The notes below the pieces were generated by a model. That model saw only the letters and a program-made list of their open reading frames with translations. It had not been told where the DNA came from and searched no databases. Shown here one piece after another: positions 24,389-34,913 of a stretch of 64,000 nucleotides of DNA (the first letter of the stretch is position 1; each line of letters opens with the position of its first letter). Made by a program: the position numbers and the translations under genes. The DNA comes from Hansfordia pulvinata. Lineage: Eukaryota > Ascomycota > Sordariomycetes > Xylariales. Where the stretch lies: NCBI GenBank assembly GCA_006538405.1, contig BJKQ01000014.1, forward strand, positions 620,001-684,000. The letters are read 5' to 3'.

Positions 24389-27300
24389 ATGTCCCAGTGG
24401 TCTGCCGACCTCACCTCCCACCACAACAACCACAACAACAACAACAACAACCACAACAGCTCCGTCGCCGACCCCAAAAGCAGGGGCAGCGCCGCCAATC
24501 CCATCAAGAACCCGGCTGCCGCCCAGTCTGCCCCGGCCCCCCTCTCTTCCATCCCCGGCAACGAGCAGCCCCCACCGCCGCCGCCCGCCCTCGACTCCGA
24601 CGCCGACACAGATCACGACAGGAAGCTTCCCAAATCTCACACGGCCCCGCCCCCCTCCAGCAATCGCTACTCGTCCATCTTCACCGGCGGTCGCAAGCGG
24701 AGCCACAGCCGCACCCTCTCTCAGACCTTCAGCAACTTTGCCAACGGCGTCACCCGGGACCGCGACTCGGCCACCCCCGCCGCCTCACGCGGCCACAGTC
24801 GCAACTCTTCCTACGCGCTCAAGGAAGAGGGCCCCCGCCCCGGCGACTTCCACGACTCTCCCGCCAACTCGGCCACCCCCGCCCCCTCGTCGCCCGTCCG
24901 GCGTGATCATGACTCTTCGCCGCCTCCCCTAAACGACGACTCGCCCCCCCGACCCCTGCCCCGCGCTGGCCGTCCCGCCTCCCGCTCTGTCTCGGACAGC
25001 GCCAAGCAGCACAACCGCAAGTCTTCTCGCCCCCTGTCCATGATACAGACCTACCAGCCGCCGAAAATGGATATCAACGACGACGTCATCCCCGAGCTGC
25101 AGCCCATCTTCAGCTTCCTTAACCATCATGCCAACAAGCTGTACCAGGAGGGTTACTTCCTCAAGCTAGACGACCAGAACACTCGTAAGTCTCACTGCCA
25201 CTCCCCGCCCAGCTGCCCTCGATGGGTTTGCTTTTGCCCAGCCCGCTCCCTGTCACAATCGACTATTGTGACCCTCCAAACACGCGTACATGGCTTGGAA
25301 GCCCCACCAAGCGCTGCTCCACTCGCCTACCCAGATGCCGTGCTACCCGTCCATCATCTCCACAATTCCCCTGGTTCCTAGATCTCATCTACGCTCGTGA
25401 CGTACCTGGGTATACCCATCCAGCCCTCGATACTGACTCTATACTCCTTCAGAGGGCAAGCCCAATGCGGATCGTACATGGACCGAGTGTTTCGCTCAGC
25501 TCGTCGGCACTGTCCTGTCGCTATGGGACGCTGCCGAGCTGGACGCCGCCGGCGAGAACGGCGAAGTCCTGCCCAAGTTCATCAACCTCACTGACGCATC
25601 TATTAAGATGGTAAGTTATGTCACATGAGATGCGAGATACAGCCCATATAAACTAGGTTCTGAGGCTAACAAGCTCCAGATTGATTCACTCCCGACGAGG
25701 ACGAACGAGGAGCAGCCCTTGCAAAACATCCTCAGCATCTCCACAGCTGGGCGCAACCGCTACCTTCTGCACTTCAACTCGCGCCATTCTCTGACACAAT
25801 GGACTGCCGGCATTAGGCTGGCCATGTTTGAGCACTCCAGTCTTCAGGAAGCCTACACGGGTGCCCTGATTGCTGGCCGCGGCAAGACACTCAACAACAT
25901 TGGTGTCATCATGGAGAGGTCGCGCCTGCCTACCGAGTACTGGGTCCGCGTGCGCTTCGGCGCCGGTGTACCTTGGAGGCGTTGCTGGTGTGTCATCTCA
26001 CCGCCCGACGAGAAGAAGTTCGAAAAACAGCAAAAGGAGCTCAAGAAAAAATCGCCATACGACCGCTCGCACGCCCCAACACTCAAGGGAGACATCAAGT
26101 TTTACGACGAGAGAAAGGAGGGCAAAAAGCAGAAGAAGATGCAGCCCATTGCCACCATAACCGATTCCTACTCGGCTTACGCTCTGTACCCGCAGGCCCA
26201 GTCGCTAGTCGACTCCTCGACTCTCCTCAAGATCGAGGGCGATATCACCATCCACGCCGACCCCCCATCGTCAACAGAAGGCTTCGTCTTTGTCATGCCC
26301 GAGGTTGCCCCCGGCTTGAGCGGCTTTGGTGGCCTGCTCAAGTACCTTTTTCCCACCTGGGACACGTTTGGCCTTTATGGTCGTCCTGGGAAACTGGTAG
26401 CCAGCGTCTTGGACAATCGCTCTCTCATGTTTGCCATGCCCAAGTCTAAGCGCTACGGATACCTCGAGCTCCTTGACGTCACTGGCCTGATCCACGCCGA
26501 CGGCAGCGACAACTGGAGTGAGCGAGAATGGCGCAAGCGCCTGAAGGAGTTGACAGGAACTCGCTTGGATAGCAACGGCGCTGGCCCGGCCATCAGCGAG
26601 GAGTCTGGAAGCAACTCAACCAGCCGGACTAACAGTCGAACCAAGCGCCTCAGCTTTGGTGCTGGAACTGGCAGGCCTCGTGTTGGGTTTGCCGACGAAG
26701 GGGCTGGAGCCAGGACCTCGCGCTCCATGTCTCTCACCGACCGACCTCCCATGCAGAACGATGTCGCCTCTCCAGTCGATCGCTCGAGGAATGTCTCAGA
26801 CCCTAGCTCAGTCGGATCGGGGCCGCCTCAGAGCCCTTTTGGCCCCAACGGCCGCGGCCCGAACCCCGCGCGCAACTTCGTCAACGACTTGGCTTCAACC
26901 CCGGAGCGCATGAGCTCCGACGAGGATCGTGGCCCCGCGCCTGAGTTCGGGGGCATGCGCAACAACAATGACTTGACTCCCGATCCCGTTTCCAGACCCC
27001 CGAGGTTCTCGCACGCGCCAGGATACAAGCCAGCAATTCAGCCCTATCATCGACCAGAGTTGAGGCATGCCAACAGCCGCCTCTCAAACGAAACGCTCGA
27101 ACAGCTACATGATGCGGGACGTGCACCCGATGGAGGATACCCGGATGCTGGCAGAAGCAGCGATGAGCATCGAGGACCACCGCCGCCCGGTCACTACGAC
27201 CAGCGCGGCCCTCCGGCTGGTCCCTATGATCAGCGTGGCCCCCTGTACAGCTGGAGCATCGTGGTCCTCCGCCTGGTCCGCCCGGCCCGCCCGGCATGAG

Positions 27301-30031
27301 TGTCAAGACTGGATACCCCAACGCGTATGGAGAGCCTTCTCCCTCTCCTCGGTCGCCTTATGGTCCGGACCCCCGCTCACGAGGCCCCCCAATGGGCCCC
27401 CCTGGAGGCCCGCCTCACGGCCCACCCGGGATGGCCCCGCCTCCTGGCCCAGGAATGAGAGGACCCTCTCCCGGTGGTCGTTCTACCAGCTCCAGATCGG
27501 GTAGCTCGCGTTCAGGCACCCCGGACTCGCGTCGAGGCAATTCTCGCCCTACGACTCCAGGCCGTGGACCTCCCCCACCAGGCGCGATGCCTTACCCCCC
27601 TCGAGGGCCTCCTGGGCCCGGCGGTCCAGGCCCGGGCCCTGGCGGCCGTCCCCCTCCCGGAAGAGGCCCCCCGCCGCATGGCATGCCTCCCCCGCGTGGC
27701 CGTGGAATGCCGCCTCCCGGATACCGTGGCCCCCCGGGCCCGCCGGGTCCAGGTGGCAGGCCGCCCCCAGGTCGCGGACCGCCCCCGGGCAGAGGCGGCC
27801 CGCCCCCTCCTCACCACACTTCTTCGCCAAACCAGCGAAAGCCAATCCCTCAGCGCGGTGACAGTCTCGCAAATCGTGAGAGGCAGGACGGTATGGTCCC
27901 CCCTTCTCCTACTAGTAATGGTAGCTTCACGGCAGCTAGCATTGACTCCGGTGTTTTGAATCAGATTCGGGGCCCCGGTTCTAATGACGGACGGGCGTCG
28001 CCACAATCGACCTTGCAACGCCACGACACGAGTAAGAGTGGGACAAGTAGCTACTACGACCAGGCCAGCACCTACGATCAGGCCAGTAGCTACCACGACC
28101 AGGTCGACGACCAGGCCAGTAGCCTCTACGCTTATGACTATGACCCAAACCACAACTTTGATGACGACGACAATGCATCCACCGAGAGCCCCGATTACTC
28201 AAGCTCGCGCCAGTCCATGGTATCGCCTTCGCCTCCCCCCATACCTAGGCGCGTCGAGCGCCCTCGGGCAGGCGTCCTCAAGACCGTTGGCACCGGCGAG
28301 GTAATAGCACCCCAAGAAAGCAAAAACAGCCTTCCTACCTTTGACATTCCTGAGATTGATTTCGGTCCTACGATGAATTATGCCGCTCAGCCGCGATCCA
28401 AAACTCCGACCGGTGTTTCTCCACTACTGGGTGAGGGCACGCCTCCAGCCCCTGCACTGACTCCCCCAGGCCTTTCGCAATCACCTGGCACCTCGAGGGC
28501 CTACTCGCCATCGCCCGCCCGCTCCATTTCTCCCGCAATGTCGGCCACAAAACGGCTGTCTAGTCTCGATCTCTCCAACCCTCAGCAAGAGTCGAGCTCT
28601 GGCTCTGGTGACTCCGCCCGCAAGAGCGTACTCTGGCAACCCGCTGGCGTCGGCGCTAGGAGATCTGTCAGCCCGGTTGGCAACTCCATCACCCCTGAAC
28701 AGTTTGTCCAGCAGCGAGCATCGGTTGTGCCCAGGCCCTTGTATTCACACAACCGTCAATCTTCCAGTAACCTGCTCAGCGTGGACCGTGCCAATACCCC
28801 CACGCCCCCAACCAATCGGGCTCCGACCCTCGACTACTTCGCCACCGCGCACTCCCGCCACAGCGCCTCAGACTTGCTGCAGCGTCCAAGCTCCCGCGGT
28901 GCCGGTGAACTGTTGCAGCAACGCCCTCAGTCACAGGGAGCAGCCGAGACTCTCCAGCGTCCTGGTTCTCGCGGTGCCGGTGACTTGCTCCAACGCCCAG
29001 GTTCCCGCGGCGCTGGTGAGCTGCTTCAGAGACCAGGATCGCGAGGAGCTGGTGAGCTTCTCCAGCGCCCTGGGTCACGAGGTGCTGGCGAGCTCTTGCA
29101 GCGTCCTGGTTCTCGCGGTGCTGGCGCTGTACTTGGTGGTCAAAAGGGTGGCGCTGACGCCCATCTGTCTGCCAGGGAACAAGAACACGTGGCCAGGGTG
29201 ACCGGTGGGCCTCTAATCAACATGGCTGGCAACAGGAACCAACCTTCGCAAGGTGGCGTGGGACTTATTGGCACCATCCACGCTCGAGAGCAATCGAAGC
29301 AGCAAATGAGAGACAGCCTGGGAAGCCCAGCGGTGCAACAATCAATGCAGCAGCGGCAGCATCATCAAGTTGCTCAGCAATACCACCAGCTCCAGCACCA
29401 GCAGTATCAGCATCAGCAACAACAACAGGCCCAGGTTCCCACTTTGCCTAAGGGGCACACCGGCATGATGCACAACTCCCCTTACGGTACCCCTTCTCCT
29501 GGCAGCCAAATGTTTGGGTCTCCCATGGGCTCTACGCCCAACTTTATGGCTTCGACTGCGTCTTTTGGAATGCCCGGACAGTGGCCATCGCCTGGCTTTC
29601 AGACTCCCCAGCCTGGTTATGATCGCCGGGCATCCATGATGAGCTTCGGAACACCACCTAGTGCCATGGGCGTCGATCCTCGTGCGTCAATGATGAGTCT
29701 TGGCACACCCCAAGGCGGGTTTGACCCCCGGGCTTCGATGATGAGCTTTGGCACGCCACCGGGCGGCATGGATCCCCGAGCGTCGATGCCCTTTGGGACC
29801 CCGCCGGGCGGTGTCGAGCGTCGGGCTTCGGGATACTTTGGTATGCCGCAGGCTGGCACAGACCCTCGCGCATCCGGGTTTCTTTCCACACCGCAGGGCG
29901 GCTTTGACCGCAGGTCGTCTGCTCAGTTTGTGCCCTCGCAGCAGTCGTCGTTCCTGCCGCAGCCGCCCCTTCCACCAGGGTACGGCCCCCCTGGACAGTC
30001 CAACCAGCAGCGACACTCGCATGCGTTTTAG
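24389..30031 (+). CDS. caf120: Caf120-like PH-domain protein associated with CCR4-NOT
   Basis: Homologue of yeast Caf120/Skg3, a CCR4-NOT-associated protein with a PH domain. Exons are 24389-25184, 25453-25610 and 25680-30031; the introns start GTAAGT and end TTCAG or TCCAG. An in-frame TGA lies about 60 bp upstream of the ATG. Residues 1-230 are disordered and Asn/Pro/Ser-rich. The PH domain covers about residues 245-375 (LYQEGYFLKL ... RYLLHFNS...LTQWTAGIRLAMFEH). The family-specific region follows (RFGAGVPWRRCW, KGDIKFYD, DSYSAYALYPQ, GFVFVMPE, MFAMPKSKRYGYLELLDVTGLIH). After that comes a long disordered tail with Gly/Pro and tandem repeats. Near 27239-27243 the reading frame breaks: one extra C in a C5 run would join the two halves into about 1768 residues ending at 30031. 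As written, the frame stops at 27299. Confidence 0.85.
27360..27830 (+). repeat. Gly-Pro-Pro-rich low-complexity coding segment in caf120
   Basis: About 150 codons dominated by GPP, PPGRG and related tripeptides, just downstream of the frame break. Collagen-like in composition only; no regular GXY triplet register is maintained. Confidence 0.8.
28871..29131 (+). repeat. 36-bp coding minisatellite in caf120
   Basis: About seven copies of a 12-residue unit with consensus LLQRPGSRGAGE. The central copies are nearly identical and the first two diverged (RPSSRGAGE, RPQSQGAAE). The regular length of 36 bp keeps frame. Confidence 0.93.
29620..29917 (+). repeat. 48-bp coding repeat in caf120
   Basis: Six to seven copies of a 15-17-residue unit around DPRASMMSFGTPPGGM. 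Copies are more diverged than in the 36-bp array. Several keep an RAS or RRAS motif, a possible basophilic-kinase site. Confidence 0.88.
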
Positions 30032-30939
30032 AAGAAGATGAGGCGCATGTTCGCCTGGGCTGTCCCTTTACGGACACAAGATTCAGGATAAGGTTGGGGA
30101 CGCCGTCCACCTGGTGTGCTACCCTGGACACAACCTCGAGTTGGGTTAGCTGTTTCCTGTGTACCACTGCAAGACCTGGTACATCTTCCAGTATCTTAAG
30201 ATTCCTTTAATCTTAAGATCAAATTGGCCAGGATAAGCAGTCAAAGTGGCATCAGAGGAAGTTGCATTAAAGTCACACCTGCATTAGGCTGTGCTCAAAG
30301 GGTGTCTTTTTCTGTGGAGCCATTGACACAAGGGACCACACATCAGGTTATTTTTTAATTTTGAAGTGGCACTTTTCAGGCATTGTTGTTGCATTGGATC
30401 AGGCAGCATAGGCATTCATGGCGGTTATTAGCATTGTTTGATGGCATTGGTGGCGGCGCAGATCTTTTCAACTCCTTCCCTCTCCTTATTTCTCCTTGTT
30501 TTCAGTCACTGATAGACTTTTCCTTCCATAACTAAAAAAAAGTACCGTTTATTGCTTCCAAGCCCTGTCCGTTTCGTATATCAACTAATATTTTTCAAGG
30601 GTGCTCTGTTGGGCGATATTCGCTTAACGGCGACTGCACTGGGCGCCCTATACTTATGACTCCTTCATCTCCAAGATGAACTTGGTTACATGTGAGCTGC
30701 AGCGATTTATTCATGCTATTTAGGTATTTCATCTCCTGGTGGCCCTGTAATGCCGTCTCAGAATGTAGGTTCCGCTTCACATGTCATGCCGTTTTCGTGT
30801 CCCGCGACATTCAGGGACCTCGGCTGCCTGCGCGTCGGATTCCACCACCAGCAATCGCGGCCCGGAAGCCGTCCAGACTAGACTCGCTAGTTTTGCCGTC
30901 TCCGTCGTGAATCAATGAACAAACGCCCCGCCCCCCTGC
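30032..30939. other. Intergenic region between convergent caf120 and tyw1
   Basis: This shared 3' flank is more AT-rich than the rest of the window. Two copies of the 10-bp palindrome ATCTTAAGAT lie at 30193-30202 and 30210-30219. No coding feature. Confidence 0.5.
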
Positions 30940-33457
30940 CTAATCTCTGGTTACCAGAAAGGATTTTTTTCCACGCGTAAATGTCGGATACTTTTCAGAC
31001 CTCAATGGCCCTGCCCTTGCGATCAACACGCTGGTCGCGGGGTCGAAGCCGCCAGCGCCCCAGACGGCCCATTCGGGCGTGGGCTCGCCGGCGTACTCCT
31101 CGGGGGTCCACTGCCCGTCGGCACCGCGTTCCTCGAGCAGCTCGAAGAAGCGCGTGTAGTCGATGCGCGTCCTGTACCGGGCGCGGCGAGGCTTGTCCTC
31201 GTCCCCGGCCGCCACCGCGGTGTTGCCGTTGTTGTCGTCGTCGCACTTGAAGCGGTCGCTGGCAAGCAGTACGCAACAGCTATGAGCGTGCTCGGCGGCG
31301 ATGCCATAGGCAAGGCCCCGCTCGCGCAGCCGGTGCTCAAGGGCCGTCACGAAATCAGAGACCTCGGCGTAGAAAGGAACGTTGCCCATGCTCAGGCCAG
31401 CTCCGGCACTGCTGGCGGTGCCGCAGTAGGTCACACCCTTGACTTCAATGAAGCACGGGAGAGCACGCTCGACGAGATCGGCGTAGCCCTCCACTTCATC
31501 GTCAACGTTGAAGCCCTTGACGAGCGTCAGCCGGAACACGGTACGCTGCTTATGGCGCACTTCGCGCAAGATATCCAGGCAGCGCTGGAACCGCTCCCAG
31601 AAGTCACGGTGGAGAGGTCGATCGATGCGCCGGAGCGACTCGCGGTTGCTGGCGTCGATCGAGACGTAGAGCTGTGTGACGGCCTTGAGAGCTGCCAACT
31701 GATCCGGGTGCTGGGCGTTGCAGACAAGGAAGCTCGAGATCCGCTCACGATGCAGCATCGCGAGGAATTCGTTGATGTGGGGGTAAAAGATCGGCTCGCC
31801 GACGAGACTGAGGGCACAGTGGCGGATGCGCATGGCCTCGGCGAACCGCTCGGCACGAACGCCGGGCACGCCGCGCATCATCTTGATCTTTTGGTAGTGT
31901 CCTGCCTTGACGCCGTCGAAGATGAGATCAGGCGGGTCCACGACCCAGCGCCACGTCGTGCCCACCGGGTTGGTGCCGTGGCGCCAGCAGAACACGCACT
32001 TGTTGCTGCACGAGAGAGACGGCGTCGTCTCCATGCACTGGTGCGAGTTGATGCCGTAGAAGGAGAACTTGTAGCAGGAACCACGTCCTCGTAGCGCCGA
32101 CTTGGTCCATCGGCAGATCTTGACTCCCGAGTGCGAACCAACGATCGCATAGCCCTGCTTCGTCAGGGAGTTATATGTTGGGGAAGCTTTGGGAACCATC
32201 TCCTTGATTGGTTGTTGTGGCCTCTTGGTGGATTTGGCCGTCTTGTAAGTAGTAAAGTCGACGGCGATAGGAGCAGCTGCCGTCGGCTGGGGCTCGTCTT
32301 CCTGACCGTCGTCGCGCGATGCTTTCATGATGCGACCCAAGTCTTCCAGGTCGTCGACATTTTTGGTCGGTTTTTTTATAGACTTCTTCGTCTTGGCAGG
32401 CGCCTCGATGACAACCTCGCTGTCATCATCTTCCTCACCCTCGGATGCTTCCTCAACGTCGCTCTCATCGGCATCGCCGCTGCCTCGTACACCCTCTCCC
32501 AAGCTTCCGGTGCGAGCAATGAGCCCCAATATTTCGGTGACGCCTTCAGTCCACTCGGAGAGCCTTTCTTTGATGTCGCGCTTGGGGTCGCAAACGCCGA
32601 GGGGGTAGGCACGTTTGCGAGCGGTAAGCTTGGCCAGCCACCTATCAACTTCCTTGGCCTGGAAGCAGAAACCCTCGGCCTCAGTGGGCCAACCTTCACG
32701 GTCGCCAAAGCCAAAGACGGAGTACCCAAGAAGGGAGGACAGGGGGGCGGTGTCTATACGAAAATCGTGATGCGTCTCAGAGAGATGCTGTAGGAAGTTG
32801 TCATTGATGGTGTCAATGTTGTAACTGGGCAGCAGCACGAGATAGAAGAAATCGACAGGACCAGAGGAAGAACCATCGTTCTCGTCATCATCATCCTGGG
32901 AGGACTTGGGAGGGTTGATAAAGTACTCGTCGTAATCGATTTCGGTCAGATCAAGAAGCTGGGGCTTGCGAAAGCTGGAAGCGCCCTCGCGGGCTTGGAG
33001 GGCGTCGTGCAGCGAGTTGGTAAAGTCCTGCGCGGTTTTATGGGTGGTCGTTGTTAGTGAGGAGAAGAAGACGAGGATTTGAATCTCGCGCGGTTGGGTT
33101 TCGGGTTTCGGGCTGGGGCGTCGCAGCTCGCCCTTGATGCGGCGGGGACCGGAGGCGACGGTGATGTCTTTCCCGGCTTGGGGTGCTGGCGAGGTCGAGA
33201 TTTTTTCTTGGATGTCCGTTGGGTTGTCGATGATAGAAGCCTGTTTTGAAGCAACCTCTGTGCTAGACGACGGGAGCTTGAACCAAATGAACAGCAGGAC
33301 GAACGAGACAGCAGCGAGTATCGAGGCGCGGTGGGTGTGCCACAGCTCGACGGCACCTAGTACGGGTAAGAATTTGTTGGCCAACATTGGAGAAGCGCGA
33401 CTTACCGGCGAGTGCTACGCCGGCATCGGCGCCTGAAAGACCATCTGGTGCCGACAT
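30940..33457 (-). CDS. tyw1: Tyw1, radical-SAM 4-demethylwyosine synthase (wybutosine pathway)
   Basis: Converts 1-methylguanosine-37 of tRNA-Phe plus pyruvate to 4-demethylwyosine, the tricycle-forming step of wybutosine synthesis. Exons are 33457-33406 and 33356-30940, with a 49-nt intron (GTAAGT...CTAG). The join gives ALAGAVELW and 822 residues. A membrane segment lies at about residues 28-43 (ASILAAVSFVLLFIWF), as expected for ER-associated fungal Tyw1. The FMN-binding flavodoxin domain follows from about residue 100 (QILVFFSSLTTTTHKT), then an acidic linker. The radical-SAM core has the CX3CX2C cluster motif CSNKCVFC near residue 466. The C-terminal Tyw1-specific domain includes EHAHSCCVLLA. 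The ATG at 33457 is preferred to the intron-internal one at 33387 because it gives a clean splice. Divergent from utp23. Confidence 0.95.
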
Positions 33458-33980
33458 TTCCTCGTCCAGCTGTTGAATCTGGCGGAGAAGAAGCGAGAGG
33501 AAGGACGGCTGTGGAACCGGGAGGAGTTGAAGATCACGAATTGCGACAGATCAAGGCCTTTCACTTGTACGAGTCTGGCGGGGCAGTCGCAACCCGCCGG
33601 GAGTGCCTGCCCACATGGATGTATCCGTACCTTACGTAGCCCCAGGCCAGAGGGGCAGGTCTCCCTAACGCAGTGAGAACCCACCGTGCCTGCCCGGGGT
33701 GCTTAGTTTCAGCGTTTACGAGTACAGGTACTCGTAGTGGACTGCGGTAGTGGGGCTAACCGATAAGCCGATAACAGAAAGAGTGCTTCGAGCCTGGGCT
33801 TTTTTTTTGGTAGCACCGGTCGGGGCTCAACCTCGTCATCTTCCACGCGCCCATTGGTTTCGCGGCGTGGCGCATCCTCGCCCCAAGGATTATTCCACAC
33901 CTCCACGGCAGCTCAACGAGGACCGCGGCGACTTCCCATCTTCGACACAAGACGAACGACAGGCAAGTCGAGACGCCATC
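33458..33980. promoter_or_regulatory. Bidirectional promoter region between tyw1 and utp23
   Basis: Only 523 bp separate the two divergent start codons. Two copies of the dispersed 8-mer face each other here: TACGAGTA at 33717 and TACTCGTA at 33729. A T-rich run lies at about 33801. The promoter role is inferred from gene layout. Confidence 0.6.
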
Positions 33981-34913
33981 ATGCCGCGCGCAAAGCGCTC
34001 GAAGCAGTACCGCAAGCTCATGGACCAGTTCTCCATGGGCTTCGGCTTCCGCGAGCCCTACCAGGTCCTAGTCGACGCCGATTTCCTGGCCGAGGCCAAC
34101 AAATGCAAGATGGAGGTCATCCGCCGGTTCGAAGACACCCTGCACGCTCGCCAGATCAAGCCCATGATCACTCAGTGCTCCATGCGCCACCTCTACGCCC
34201 GCAAGTCCGAGCCCGGCGTCCAAAGCGCCATTGACATGGCCAAGGAGATCTTTGAGCGCCGTCGCTGCGGCCACCACCCCGACGACTACCCCGAGCCCCT
34301 CTCCAACCACGACTGCGTCATGTCGGTCGTCGACCCTAAATCCTCCGCCACCAACAAGCACCGATATGTATGCGCAGTCAACGACGACGGTCTGCGCCAA
34401 CAACTGCGCTCCGTCGCTGGCGTGCCCCTGATCTACATCCGCCGCTCCGTGGTCCTCATGGAGCCTATGGCCGACGCCACCCAGCGTGTCCGCATGCGCG
34501 AGGAGCGCCAGAAATTCCGATCCGAAATCAAGACCCCACTAGTCGGCAAGCGCAAGAGAGAGGAAGAAGACGACGGGGAAAGCAGGGGTGCCGCGCCGGA
34601 GCAGAAGCAGCAAGAGAAGAAGAAAACTAAGGGCCGCGGGCCCAAGGGCCCCAACCCTCTATCGGTGAAGAAGAAGAAGACGACAGCCGAGACGCCAAAG
34701 AAGGACGAGAAGTCCCCGGCAAAGACAAAAGACGCAGCCGTGACGGCGAAAGCGACGGAGGCGGAGAGCGCGGCGATAGACGAGGCGCCTGCCAAGAAGA
34801 AGCGGAAGCGCAAGAGCAAGAAGGCACCGGCAGCAGGAGACGGGGATGTCGATGGCGGTGGGGCTCGGAATGACGGCGGCGACGCGGAGAACCACGCCGG
34901 CGCGGAGGACTGA
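33981..34913 (+). CDS. utp23: Utp23, small-subunit processome PIN-like protein
   Basis: Nucleolar factor needed for early pre-18S rRNA cleavages and release of snR30. Intronless, 310 residues. The start at 33981 matches the family N-terminus (MPRAKRSKQYRKLMDQF, then FGFREPYQVLVDADF). The PIN-like fold covers about residues 25-165. Zinc-binding-type Cys/His residues are seen in TQCSMRHLYA and RRCGHH...NHDC. The conserved stretch GVPLIYIRRSVVLMEP follows. From about residue 190 the protein is an acidic/Lys-rich tail with several nuclear or nucleolar localisation-like clusters (KKRKRKSKK). The frame is also open upstream to 33750, but the family start is clear. Confidence 0.95.
   Translation: MPRAKRSKQYRKLMDQFSMGFGFREPYQVLVDADFLAEANKCKMEVIRRFEDTLHARQIKPMITQCSMRHLYARKSEPGVQSAIDMAKEIFERRRCGHHPDDYPEPLSNHDCVMSVVDPKSSATNKHRYVCAVNDDGLRQQLRSVAGVPLIYIRRSVVLMEPMADATQRVRMREERQKFRSEIKTPLVGKRKREEEDDGESRGAAPEQKQQEKKKTKGRGPKGPNPLSVKKKKTTAETPKKDEKSPAKTKDAAVTAKATEAESAAIDEAPAKKKRKRKSKKAPAAGDGDVDGGGARNDGGDAENHAGAED

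Noticed and set aside
27230..27300. Programmed -1 frameshifting in caf120
   Set aside because: No canonical X-XXY-YYZ slippery heptamer in frame, and two other genes show the same single-base loss, so sequencing error is the simpler explanation.
31282..32094. 270-codon plus-strand frame inside tyw1
   Set aside because: Antisense shadow of the radical-SAM domain.
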